Positions 16,481-24,283 of a stretch of 64,000 nucleotides of DNA are shown here, piece after piece. The first letter of the stretch is position 1; each line of letters begins with the position of its first letter. Source of the DNA: Tabrizicola fusiformis. Lineage in GTDB: Bacteria > Pseudomonadota > Alphaproteobacteria > Rhodobacterales > Rhodobacteraceae. The notes below the pieces were generated by a model. The model had not been told where the DNA came from, searched no databases, and worked only from the letters and a program-made list of their open reading frames with translations. The stretch covers positions 1 to 64,000 of the forward strand of contig NZ_JABUHN010000013.1 in NCBI RefSeq assembly GCF_013328815.1. Direction: 5' to 3'. The position numbers and the translations under genes are program-made.

Positions 16481-17578
16481 CTACTTCTGGGCGCGCGGCG
16501 GCTTCTCGTCCTTCAACTCCGGGATCGCCAGGACCGGGTTGTCGCTCGGCTTCGGGAAGACCAGCTTCTCCTGGATCGCGAGCAAACCGCCACGGTCAGG
16601 ATCGACGGGCTCGTCTGGGTCGGGTTCCTCATCCTCAATCGGTGGCGGAGCGATGCGCAACTCGATGGTCATGCCGCGCTCTACCTTCGCCAGAATGGAC
16701 TCGAGCGCCCAGGTGAGCTGGGTCGTCAACTCGCCCTTTCGTCTTGCCGGAGCCTGCCCGTCCGCCAGAACTTCCTCTACCTTTCTTGCGACCGCTGTCT
16801 CTATCTCGGTCTTGATCTTCGAGTCGAAGAAGTCCTCGACCTCCTTCGGCGTGAACGATTGCAACTGGGCCGTCTGCGCCCGAAGGTTTCGGATCTTCTC
16901 GACCGAGTACCAGACGCCCAAGGCCCAGACGACAGCCCCAGCGATATACTTCGCCACAGGCTCGGCCATCGCGAGGAAGATCAGCGGATCGGTGGTCGAT
17001 ATGCTCCCAACTTCGGCGGGGTCATACTGGCCAATGGCGGCTTCCGAGAAGAACTTCGTGATCCGTTCAATCTCGCGCAATTCCTTGATGAAGCCCGGCA
17101 GGTTGTTCTCGAACAAGTCGCGCGGGATTTGAAACCCGACTTCCGCCTTGCCGTCTTCGGGCTCGACGTAACCGAAGTCGAAGTATTCCAGAGAGCCGCG
17201 CAGCTCTTTCAGCCGGTTGAAAACCTCCTTCCGCTTCGACAGGACTTTCTGAGCCATTTCCGAAACGACGTTCGGGGTCATCGCGTTTTCTAGGACCGCC
17301 TGCTCGATCTCGTGCGGAATGGTCGGGGAAAAGGCGTCTTCGGACAGCTCTATCACGCGCAGGTAGTCGCGCGGGGAGAAGGCGTGCTCGAAACTCTGCA
17401 TGCTCGATGCGAACTTCTTGAGGGCCTGCGACAGGGTCGTCTGGTAATCCGCGTTCTGCGGCTGGCTGACCAGGTTGTTCAGGGCGTTGACGAGGTTGCT
17501 CAGGTTTCCCTGCGTGTCGATCTTGCTTTCTGCCTCGTGGATGCGGTCGACCAATTCTCGCAACTTGTCGGTGTTCAA
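16481..17578 (-). CDS. Unknown protein with helical N-half and one hydrophobic segment (365 aa)
   Basis: The N-terminal half is predicted helical and charged (residues 1-125, with MNTDKLRELVDRIHEAESKI). A hydrophobic stretch at about residues 195-222 contains DPLIFLAMAEPVAKYIAGAV and VVWALGVWY. The C-terminus is acidic and proline-rich (EEPDPDEPVDPDRG). The start is TTG at 17578 with GGGAGG seven bases upstream. It stands alone on its strand among the accessory genes. I recognise no domain. Its size, solitary position and possible membrane segment would fit a single-gene accessory or defence protein, which is only inference. Confidence 0.65.
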   Translation of the reverse strand: MNTDKLRELVDRIHEAESKIDTQGNLSNLVNALNNLVSQPQNADYQTTLSQALKKFASSMQSFEHAFSPRDYLRVIELSEDAFSPTIPHEIEQAVLENAMTPNVVSEMAQKVLSKRKEVFNRLKELRGSLEYFDFGYVEPEDGKAEVGFQIPRDLFENNLPGFIKELREIERITKFFSEAAIGQYDPAEVGSISTTDPLIFLAMAEPVAKYIAGAVVWALGVWYSVEKIRNLRAQTAQLQSFTPKEVEDFFDSKIKTEIETAVARKVEEVLADGQAPARRKGELTTQLTWALESILAKVERGMTIELRIAPPPIEDEEPDPDEPVDPDRGGLLAIQEKLVFPKPSDNPVLAIPELKDEKPPRAQK

Positions 17579-17691
17579 TAGCGCCTCCCGTTCAAACCTG
17601 CTGACTCGAGCCTAGCTGCTTTGCCCGCATAGCGGTAGTCGTCGTGGTTTTGGCCCGGACCTGATTTGACTGGCGTTTCCGCCTGTGCATC

Positions 17692-18108
17692 ATGGGTCGA
17701 ATGACACTCAGAGACGTTGGCGAATTGTTCGGAGGCGTGTGGGCATCGGTCGCCGATGGCTTCCACATTGCCACAACTGAGGCTTTCTGGGACTGGCCGC
17801 TGTGGCTGTCTATCCCCGTCGGTATCGGCGTGCCATGGTTCTTGATCTGGATGATGACAAACCACGTTCGCGAGATGCGGACCCAAGTGGCCAGTTTCTG
17901 GGGCACTTTGGGTTTCGGTGTCGGATCGGCTCTCTGCGCATATGTGACCTATGACGTCTGGTTCCAGATGAGTATCTTCGATGGAGGCGAACGCGCATTG
18001 CCGTTCATGCGTTTCGGCTACCCGATTATGACTACCATCTTTGGGTTCGCGTTCATCTTCGGCGTTCTGTCCCGTATCGGCGGGAAGAGACCCAAAGACT
18101 CAGATTGA
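17692..18108 (+). CDS. Hypothetical membrane protein (138 aa)
   Basis: This 138-residue protein has three probable transmembrane segments. They lie at about residues 34-55 (WPLWLSIPVGIGVPWFLIWM), 70-90 (TLGFGVGSALCAYVTYDVWF) and 106-127 (FGYPIMTTIFGFAFIFGVLS). The C-terminus is basic (RIGGKRPKDSD). ATG codons at 17692 and 17701 are both possible and neither has a strong ribosome binding site. It is divergent from the 365-residue gene and points towards the end of the packaging module. No family is recognised. Confidence 0.6.
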   Translation: MGRMTLRDVGELFGGVWASVADGFHIATTEAFWDWPLWLSIPVGIGVPWFLIWMMTNHVREMRTQVASFWGTLGFGVGSALCAYVTYDVWFQMSIFDGGERALPFMRFGYPIMTTIFGFAFIFGVLSRIGGKRPKDSD

Positions 18109-18246
18109 CTCACCTGAACATCCCGGCCAGGGCAAAGCGGGCGGCAGCGTCGGGATGGCTGGGCCTGTGCGCTGTCAGCGGTGCGCTGAACCCCGCTACC
18201 CCAAGAGCTGACAGGCTCTCTGGGGCTCTCTGACGGTTCGACGCGT

Positions 18247-18315
18247 CTAGAAGTACCACATGACGACCGCCGCCAAGACGATCCCGGCCAAGATGGCCGT
18301 TTCCAGATCGTTCAA
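18247..18315 (-). CDS. Possible 22-residue transmembrane peptide
   Basis: A TTG whose last two bases are the first two of the large-terminase stop (TTGA) opens a 22-codon frame. It encodes a short polar N-terminus (MNDLETA) followed by a purely hydrophobic run ILAGIVLAAVVMWYF. Overlapping stop/start pairs are common in this element. The composition is that of a minimal single-pass membrane peptide. It is too short to be sure of. Confidence 0.35.
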   Translation of the reverse strand: MNDLETAILAGIVLAAVVMWYF

Positions 18316-19235
18316 CGCCAGCCAACGAGTTTCTGCTGCACCGGCATCATGCCCAAGTCCAAGTGGGTGACAGACAGGTAGGCCAGGGCAAGCGCCACGG
18401 CCCGGTCGGCATGGTGGCCTTTCCCACCGCCTTGCAGCACTAGGTTCCCAGCGGAGGTGGAAGCCAGTTCAAAGCTGGCTACCTCGTTGAGCAAGTCCTG
18501 CTTGCCCGGCAGGTCATGCGCGATGGTCAGGGCATGGGTTTCTAGGCCGACCGCCAGGTTTTCCAGGAGCAGGGTCTTCGCCACGGTGACGTCGCGGCCC
18601 TTGCGGGAGAGTGATGCGCCTGCGGTCATCGTGACGGCGAAGTGCTCGATGCCTGCAAGGTCCAGGGTGGACGAGAACGGCCCGCCAAGGCCCGACGCGT
18701 CGATTGCCAAGGTCCAGTTCGGAATCTTGCTGAGGCGGCGCGCGACGTGATCGGCGAGGTCAGTGTAGGAGTAGAGCTGGATCGACTCCTGGAACACGAC
18801 GGTGCAGCGCCGGTCGCCAAGCTGCTGCTCGAACCCCCGGCCCGTGAATTCCGGGTGCGCTTCCAACTCGGTCTGGGTCTGTCGCACGATGGGTGGGCAG
18901 CAGGGATCGCTGTTCTTGAATTCCAGGATGCGCCGGAAAAGCTCGGTCGATTGCCGGAGGGAGGGGGCGGTCAAGATGACCGTTTTGCCCTTGGCAAAGT
19001 CATCATAGGCGAGGCAGCCGCAGGTCGTGCTCTTGCCAGATTGCCGCCCGCATAACGCGAGGACCATGCGGTCGTCGGGCCTGCCATGCTCCCCGACGTT
19101 TAAACGGTGATCCGTTCGCAGCAGGACCTTCTGCCACTCGTCCGGCTCGCCCACGGCCAGCCGGAACCGTTCGATGGGATCCAGGCTGACCGCAAGGCCG
19201 CGCATGTAGTCGAGAAGGGCGCGGTCCTCGATCAT
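18312..19235 (-). CDS. Phage large terminase subunit, internally shortened
   Basis: The N-terminal part is a terminase ATPase. DEWQKVLL is followed by the Walker A motif LCGRQSGKSTT at about residue 67 and by KTVILTAPSLRQSTELFRRI. The C-terminal part matches the end of the nuclease domain: TLAIDASGLGGPFSSTLDLA and HHADRAVALALAYL. Between them, where a normal protein of 450-550 residues has the Walker B/DEAD-like strand, coupling motif and the first nuclease Asp (GxDxG), only about 60 residues remain (to residue 165). The protein is 307 residues. The ATG at 19235 overlaps the upstream stop (ATGA). It is unlikely to be a complete packaging motor: either decayed in frame or changed in role. Confidence 0.75.
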   Translation of the reverse strand: MIEDRALLDYMRGLAVSLDPIERFRLAVGEPDEWQKVLLRTDHRLNVGEHGRPDDRMVLALCGRQSGKSTTCGCLAYDDFAKGKTVILTAPSLRQSTELFRRILEFKNSDPCCPPIVRQTQTELEAHPEFTGRGFEQQLGDRRCTVVFQESIQLYSYTDLADHVARRLSKIPNWTLAIDASGLGGPFSSTLDLAGIEHFAVTMTAGASLSRKGRDVTVAKTLLLENLAVGLETHALTIAHDLPGKQDLLNEVASFELASTSAGNLVLQGGGKGHHADRAVALALAYLSVTHLDLGMMPVQQKLVGWR

Positions 19236-19459
19236 TCCCACGGGCACCCCTTGGGTGCGGCGTCAGGCCCGACGTGGCGCAGGTCCTCGACGGGGATGAA
19301 GTGCCGGGCAAGCTGCGTCTCGTGCCGCTCGGGAACGTGAGTCCACCGGACATAGACCACCGACGGGTTGACGTTGTGGGTCGGGGAATAGACCCCGATC
19401 ACGGACAGCCCTGCCTCGCGCAACTGCGCGGCGCTTTGCGGGAGATCGCGCCAGGTCAT
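19232..19459 (-). CDS. Hypothetical protein between terminase genes (75 aa)
   Basis: This 75-residue protein (MTWRDLPQSAAQLREAGLSV...) is coupled on both sides. Its ATG overlaps the stop of the small-terminase-like gene and its stop overlaps the start of the large terminase. It has no membrane segment or known motif. The segment VVYVRWTHVPERHETQLARH could form a beta-strand and helix. The operon position supports it as a real gene with a packaging-related or structural role. Confidence 0.6.
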   Translation of the reverse strand: MTWRDLPQSAAQLREAGLSVIGVYSPTHNVNPSVVYVRWTHVPERHETQLARHFIPVEDLRHVGPDAAPKGCPWE

Positions 19460-20085
19460 GCGGGCACCCTCGCGTCGATGACTTGCAAGACGCGCATTTG
19501 TTCCAGGAAGTCCTCTTTCGCGTCGGGATGGCGACCGAGGACATCCAGGATGATCGACCGGAGTTTCACGAATTGCGGGGATTCAGAAAGGTTCAAGTGG
19601 ATGTCCATCTTCTTGTTCAACCGGCCATGAAGTTCGGCGAGCGCCATGAGGCTCTGGCGCAGTTCCTTGAGGGTCCCGAGTTTCAACACCTTGTCGTCGT
19701 CGCCGCTGGCGCTTTCGAGAAGTGCTTTCAACTCGCGCAGGACCCATTTCAGGTCCCGGTCCGTGTCCTCGCCGAACTCGTCCACGATGGCCGCATTGGT
19801 CAGGGCCGAGCGAACCTTCGCGTCGTGGAAATGCTGTGCCACGATGGCGAGCCGTTCATCATCCGGGATGGTGGTGATGAAGCGCGCAACGGACATGCCA
19901 GACACGCCCAATTCCCGGCCCGCCTGTTCCATCGACATGCGGCCAAGGATGATCTCGGTCGTGTAGTGCTGGCGCTGTGCGTCGGGCAACAGCGCCATCT
20001 TGTGCAACCGGCCCGTGCCGAAACCCTGCCCGGCGATTGAGACGGGCTTGGGCTTCGGGCCGGGTTTCTTGGGCGCGGCGGCCAT
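19456..20085 (-). CDS. Putative small terminase subunit
   Basis: This 209-residue protein has a basic Pro/Lys N-terminus (AAAPKKPGPKPKPVSIAG), then a helix-turn-helix-like segment EQAGRELGVSGMSVARFITT around residues 55-75. A long charged helical region follows (DRDLKWVLRELKALLESASG and beyond), and a C-terminal helix. An N-terminal DNA-binding domain followed by a helical oligomerisation region, encoded just upstream of a large terminase, is the layout of small terminases. The ATG at 20085 is preferred over a start 29 codons earlier that would overlap the preceding gene. Sequence similarity to a named family was not recognised, so the call depends on context. Confidence 0.6.
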   Translation of the reverse strand: MAAAPKKPGPKPKPVSIAGQGFGTGRLHKMALLPDAQRQHYTTEIILGRMSMEQAGRELGVSGMSVARFITTIPDDERLAIVAQHFHDAKVRSALTNAAIVDEFGEDTDRDLKWVLRELKALLESASGDDDKVLKLGTLKELRQSLMALAELHGRLNKKMDIHLNLSESPQFVKLRSIILDVLGRHPDAKEDFLEQMRVLQVIDARVPA

Positions 20086-20089
20086 GGGC

Positions 20090-20494
20090 TCAATCCTGGA
20101 CGATTTCCAGGGGGACGCCCTGCTCGGCGGCGAGGGCTTTCGCCTTCTTGTAAAGGGCGACGTCGCGGGCATCGGCGCGCGAGATTTTCAGGGGTTCACC
20201 GGCCTTGCGGAAATCGACCAGGCCCTTGTCGTTCTTGGGCACGGCGCGTTCCAGGAGGGCTTTGGTCTGCGCCATCAGGTCGTCACCGGCCTTGATCTGG
20301 GCCGCGATCTCGTCGTCTTTCTTGAGGTTGGCGAGCTTGTCCAAGAGTTCGTCGTTCTTGGTCTTGATGCCCTTAACCTGCTCTTCGACCTTGGCGGCAA
20401 GCTGGGGGATGATCGCCTCGGCGATCAGGGGCGCGAGAGCCGCAACCAGAGCCTTCGCTTGGGCATCGTTCGAGGTATCGTTGGGGGTCGTCAT
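20090..20494 (-). CDS. Coiled-coil protein, possible scaffold remnant (134 aa)
   Basis: This 134-residue protein is almost wholly helical and charged. After a polar N-terminus come AAKVEEQVKGIKTKNDELLD and KLANLKKDDEIAAQIKAG, a likely coiled coil. It ends with PLKISRADARDVALYKKAKA and a short LEIVQD tail. Phage head scaffolding proteins share this composition and lie near portal genes, but this one is short. The ATG at 20494 starts MTTPNDTSND and follows GGAGAACTGCA. It lies between the small terminase and the 215-residue gene on the same strand. Confidence 0.55.
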   Translation of the reverse strand: MTTPNDTSNDAQAKALVAALAPLIAEAIIPQLAAKVEEQVKGIKTKNDELLDKLANLKKDDEIAAQIKAGDDLMAQTKALLERAVPKNDKGLVDFRKAGEPLKISRADARDVALYKKAKALAAEQGVPLEIVQD

Positions 20495-20603
20495 TGCAGT
20501 TCTCCAAATGGTTGAGGCGAGGGCCGCCCAGCGCCTCGCCTCTCCCATCAAACCAGAAGGAAACTGCGCGGGCCTAGCCTTTGCCGTGAGGTGACATTCG
20601 CGC

Positions 20604-21251
20604 CTATGCGGCGGACTGCTCAACCACGGGATCAGGTAGCGACTTCGCTGTTTGAGGTAGCGCTAGACGCCACAGATCGCCGTCGCGCTCGAAGTCGGGA
20701 TTCTGGTTCAGGTAGGCGGTCACCGACCGCGCCGAGATCGCGTTGCCCATCGCGTCGGACAGTTCGCGCGACGTCGCGGGGCCGTGCTTCAACATCCGTC
20801 TGAGGGTATCCAGGATGTCCGCGCGGATGTTGGGTTCCGGCTCGGACGGCTTGACCGGCGCGCGCGGTACGCGGGTCGTTGGGGCGACCAGAGGCTCTTT
20901 TGCTGCCCACAGAGCGCGGGCCACCGCGATGGTTTCGGCGTTGTGCTTCCCTCCCTCGAAGAAGTCGGTCGAACGGCGGCCTTCGAGCATCTCGATGGTG
21001 TTCTTCCGCAGGGTCGAACCGTCGAGCCCAGCCAGTTCGCAAAGCTCGTCCCGGTACTTCGCGTGGGCACCGCTGGGGGCGGTCAGAAAGGCGAGCGCTT
21101 GGCGGCGGATGAGAGTTTTATCCTCCCCGCTTGCAACGAAGGGCGAGCCGAACAGGTCCTGAACGGCCTGCGCGATGATCGCACGGACGAGCCGGAGTTC
21201 AGGTGCGAGCGCCCCCAGGCGCTCTTGGGTCGGGACCAGGGACTCATCCAT
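20604..21251 (-). CDS. Hypothetical protein with winged-helix-like C-terminus (215 aa)
   Basis: This 215-residue soluble protein has a helical N-terminal domain (residues 1-95) and a basic proline-rich linker (APTTRVPRAPVKPSEPEPN). The C-terminal domain looks like a winged helix: DILDTLRRMLKHGPATSREL, then SARSVTAYLNQNPDFERDGD and LWRLALP. Such domains read DNA or act as modular regulators. It lies 3 bp after the portal gene on the same strand. The gene may control the module or belong to packaging; no family was recognised. Confidence 0.6.
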   Translation of the reverse strand: MDESLVPTQERLGALAPELRLVRAIIAQAVQDLFGSPFVASGEDKTLIRRQALAFLTAPSGAHAKYRDELCELAGLDGSTLRKNTIEMLEGRRSTDFFEGGKHNAETIAVARALWAAKEPLVAPTTRVPRAPVKPSEPEPNIRADILDTLRRMLKHGPATSRELSDAMGNAISARSVTAYLNQNPDFERDGDLWRLALPQTAKSLPDPVVEQSAA

Positions 21252-21254
21252 GGG

Positions 21255-22661
21255 TCAGAGGGTGCCGTTGCCCAGGATGGGGACGATGTTCTGGATGCCC
21301 GGTGATTCCGTCTCGATCAGGTCTTGCTCTTCCTCAAGGGAGCGGTTCGGGTCGATCAGTTCGCCGCGCTTGAGGTTCATCAGCAGGGAGTCATGCGACA
21401 ACGCACCGGACTGCCAGGCCTTGACCAAGGCGGTCAGCAAGGTTGCATCCATCTGGGCCGATACGAAGTCGCGGTGCAGGCGCAGAACCACCTGATCGGC
21501 GGTGCCGGGCTGCGTCCATTCGGCAGCGATGCGCAGCAGCTTTGTCAGCGCCGCCTCGACCATCGCGACCGTCGATGCCAGGAGGCTCAACTCGTCACGG
21601 GTCCGCAGTTTGGCCGTGTCCGTGGTCTCGTTGCGCCCTTTGCCGGAGTTGACCATGCGCGCGCCAAGGCTTGCCATCTGGGAAACTTTGTCGTCCATGG
21701 CCGCCTTGATCGCCGCGATGCCGGTGCCCTGGAATTCCAACATGCCCCAGGTCGAACCTTCGGGAAGCAGCCAGAAAGCGCCGCTGCCGATGGTGGTCGG
21801 CTTGTTCTTCTCGTTGATCGCACCGGCCACCACCGGCGTCGGCTGCGCCGTCAGGAACAGACTACGCTCGTAGTCCGCGCTGTTGCGCCAGTGCCCGAGA
21901 TTGACGTTGCACAGGTCCAGGAAGGGCGGCTTCTCGACCGTGGGTTTCAGGTTGTAGGGGCTGACGATGCAGATGGGGATTTCCCACAGCGGCGCGCCGT
22001 TCACCATCGGGACCAGATCGTCTCCGATCTGGACTTCCTGCGTCTCTGTCATTCCAGGGACGCCGACGTTACCCCGCTTCGTTGAAACGTGGTACCGTCG
22101 GACGGTGTAGGCCGGTTCAAGCGACAGAACGAGGTGCTGCTCGACGCCTTCTTCCAGATCGTCGGCATCTTCGTTCAGCCGGATCATGGTCAGGGTCTGC
22201 CGACCGTTCACGATGCCCTCCTGCCAATCCAGGATGGCTTCCGCCCGGAACGTCGAGATGAAGGGCGCTTGCCCAGGCCGCGCTCCTGCTTGGGGATAGT
22301 CCAGGAGCAGACCGAACCGCCCGATGCTGAGGACTTCCGCGACCGTCTCGGCCAGCAGCACGTCGAAAGCGTTACCCTCGAACGTAGCCGTCTCCCGCAT
22401 CGGTTCGAGCCGGGGAGGCAATTCCAGGATCGGGTCGTTCCGCGTGATCGCGCCGACCATGCCGCGCAAGGTGCGCTCGGCCACGGCATAGAAGGACGCG
22501 CCCTTGACGTAGTCGGCATAGGCCTGTGCGGACATGCCTTCGGGGCGGGGCAGGTAGAGTTGCCCTTGTTGCTTGAGCCGGTCCTCGCCTTTGATCACGT
22601 CGCGGATCTTGGAATAGGCGGAGGACCACTCGTCATAAGTCGGGTGCTGGATGCGGGCCAT
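21255..22661 (-). CDS. Phage portal protein, DUF4055 type
   Basis: This 468-residue protein matches the DUF4055 phage family. The N-terminus has HPTYDEWSSAYSKIRDVIKG, then GASFYAVAERTLRGMVGAI with ELPPRLEP. The middle has VLSIGRFGLLLDYP and FRAEAILDWQEGIVNGRQTL, and the late segment ERSLFLTAQPTPVVAG with WLLPEGSTWGMLEFQGTGI is characteristic. DUF4055 proteins occupy the portal position in phage genomes and probably form the DNA entry vertex. The length is normal. Here the gene lies upstream of both terminase genes on the minus strand, the reverse of the usual terminase-then-portal order. Confidence 0.82.
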   Translation of the reverse strand: MARIQHPTYDEWSSAYSKIRDVIKGEDRLKQQGQLYLPRPEGMSAQAYADYVKGASFYAVAERTLRGMVGAITRNDPILELPPRLEPMRETATFEGNAFDVLLAETVAEVLSIGRFGLLLDYPQAGARPGQAPFISTFRAEAILDWQEGIVNGRQTLTMIRLNEDADDLEEGVEQHLVLSLEPAYTVRRYHVSTKRGNVGVPGMTETQEVQIGDDLVPMVNGAPLWEIPICIVSPYNLKPTVEKPPFLDLCNVNLGHWRNSADYERSLFLTAQPTPVVAGAINEKNKPTTIGSGAFWLLPEGSTWGMLEFQGTGIAAIKAAMDDKVSQMASLGARMVNSGKGRNETTDTAKLRTRDELSLLASTVAMVEAALTKLLRIAAEWTQPGTADQVVLRLHRDFVSAQMDATLLTALVKAWQSGALSHDSLLMNLKRGELIDPNRSLEEEQDLIETESPGIQNIVPILGNGTL

Positions 22662-22667
22662 CGGGGA

Positions 22668-22934
22668 TCAGCTTTCCAGGACGAGGGGGCAGGCGTCGTG
22701 GTAGCGAAGGGCGAACGAGCCGCTGAGAACGTGGACCCGAGGCCCATCGCGCATCCGGTCGATGCGGACCACGCCGGATTCAACAAAGATGCACTCGGCG
22801 TCGGCCAGCAGTGAACGCAGTAGGGCGACGAGGTCGGGCTTGCTCAGGGGGATCGGGAAGAGCGCGGAAGTCGAGGGCGTCACCTCGATCAGATTGCAGG
22901 TGGAGTCGCCAGTGGCGACGATGCTGACAGTCAT
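22668..22934 (-). CDS. Hypothetical protein upstream of portal (88 aa)
   Basis: This 88-residue protein begins MTVSIVATGDSTCNLIEVTP and contains FPIPLSKPDLVALLRSLLAD and VHVLSGSFALRYHDACPLVL, a mostly beta pattern. The ATG at 22934 follows GGAG with six bases spacing; the frame extends upstream but without a ribosome binding site. It is the first gene of the packaging run, preceded by a long non-coding region, so transcription of the module probably starts just before it. Confidence 0.6.
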   Translation of the reverse strand: MTVSIVATGDSTCNLIEVTPSTSALFPIPLSKPDLVALLRSLLADAECIFVESGVVRIDRMRDGPRVHVLSGSFALRYHDACPLVLES

Positions 22935-23815
22935 GGAAGTCTCCGAATGAAGGGGCGCGACGGGCCGAAAGGACGCAGGCCCGCCGCTGATCTTGAGGGC
23001 ATGGTCACGATACAACCTCAGGTGGTGGCGGTTCGACCGGAGTTTCGGGTAGCAGTGACGTCGGGCGGCAGTCAGGCGGGGCGACAGGAAGGCGGGGTGC
23101 CAGGATCGACGGCGCAGGGGCGGTGGACTGAGGGGCACAGAAGCGCGTCAGAGAGGGGGGTGTCGGCGTTTGCCCCATCGTGGTGGGGGAAACGTGGGGA
23201 AGGGGTAGAGACGACGCGGTCTCGCGGTCTCTGATGGGATTTCGCGATGCAAGGGTGGCGGTGGGCTATTTGGCGCGGTTGAATCTTCTATATCTGCCCG
23301 GGCCTAGGGTGCTGCGCTCAGAGAAGGGGGTCGATCCCACGCGCGACCCAGGCAGTTTGCAAAACTACCGCCGTTGCAAGGACCCCTGATCCCTAACCGA
23401 TTGATCGGCAAGTGGATTGCTGCCTAGGCAACGTCATTCGACATGATGCAGAGGCAAGATAACCTCGCAGAAATGCACAGACATCGGATCGCTGCCGGGA
23501 GTGTGGTCACATCTCTGCACAGATGCGCAGCATCAACCAGGGCGCGATGCGGGCATCAATACGCCGGCGCACGCATGAACATAAAAAATCATAACACACA
23601 CCAGAACCAAGTCGGCATCGCTCAAGCCATCTGTTATTTTTTTTTGTGCACATGCGCGCTCGCGCGCCATTACCCTGCGCATCAGCCAGCAGCACGCCAT
23701 CTGCCTCGCGCCGATCCGGTCCTAGAACACCCTGCCCAATACCTCCCACCCTGGTCGCAGCAGCCCGCCCGCTGCCCGTATGATCGCGATACGCGATCCA
23801 ACGGAGATACCCGAC
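22935..23815. other. Long non-coding divergent control region of the element
   Basis: About 880 bp separate the packaging module on the minus strand from the 155-residue gene on the plus strand. No convincing protein frame is present. The stretch 23570-23650 is markedly AT-rich for this genome (runs such as CATAAAAAATCATAACAC and a T9 run near 23637), as expected for promoters or an origin. A hairpin-rich, tRNA-like section lies at about 23325-23390. It is probably the control region for both directions of transcription. Confidence 0.5.
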
Positions 23816-24283
23816 ATGACGTACCATCACCGCACCGGCCCGGACGCCCGCCGCCTCGGCACCCCGAACGCCCCCGGCCCGATGACCTACACGCCGGAAC
23901 AACTCGACATGCTCCGGCACCACTTCGAGCGCTGCGGCGCACCGACCAATCGCATCGGCCTTGACCACTGGCTCGCAACCCAGGTGCCGGACGCCTTGCG
24001 CGAAAGCGTCATGGCCCAGCTGTTCCCCGGCCCGATCACCCATCGCGACTATGCCCAAGACCTGATTAACACGGGCATCCCGCTTCATGCTGTCCGCCAA
24101 TCGCTCGCCATGGTCATGGCACCTGCCGACCGTGAGAAGCTCCTGGCCGAAGTCGTCGCGGCGAAGAAGCCCTACGACTTTTTGCACCATCGGATCGCCG
24201 TCGGGCAGGACGTTAGGGGCGAACGGGAAGCGCGCGCCGAGGCTGCAACCAAGGCGCGCGCAAGGCAGCTTGAGGCCGCCTGA
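23816..24283 (+). CDS. Hypothetical protein (155 aa)
   Basis: This 155-residue, histidine- and arginine-rich protein is mostly helical (TYTPEQLDMLRHHFERCGAP and HRDYAQDLINTGIPLHAVRQ), with a basic, coiled C-terminal tail (GEREARAEAATKARARQLEA). The ATG at 23816 follows GGAGATACCCGAC; an upstream start at 23780 lacks such a site. It is the only plus-strand gene of the right half, and its stop directly abuts the stop of the convergent 423-residue gene. It could be a regulator or replication-related protein, but no family was recognised. Confidence 0.6.
   Translation: MTYHHRTGPDARRLGTPNAPGPMTYTPEQLDMLRHHFERCGAPTNRIGLDHWLATQVPDALRESVMAQLFPGPITHRDYAQDLINTGIPLHAVRQSLAMVMAPADREKLLAEVVAAKKPYDFLHHRIAVGQDVRGEREARAEAATKARARQLEAA

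Noticed and set aside
18110-18325. A 71-codon minus-strand frame overlapping the terminase end.
   Set aside because: It has poor composition and no ribosome binding site; the hydrophobic 22-codon frame in the same stretch is the more plausible coding candidate.
23321-23391. tRNA-like sequence on the minus strand in the element control region (anticodon-arm-like GTAGT TTTGCAA ACTGC).
   Set aside because: The stem-loop could mimic an Ala(TGC) anticodon arm, but the D arm is too short, the T loop has five bases instead of seven, and no acceptor stem pairs. It is kept only as a structured region.
23443-23964. A 173-codon plus-strand frame across the control region.
   Set aside because: The frame differs from the well-supported gene at 23816, its composition is Arg/Pro/His-rich, and no ribosome binding site precedes it.
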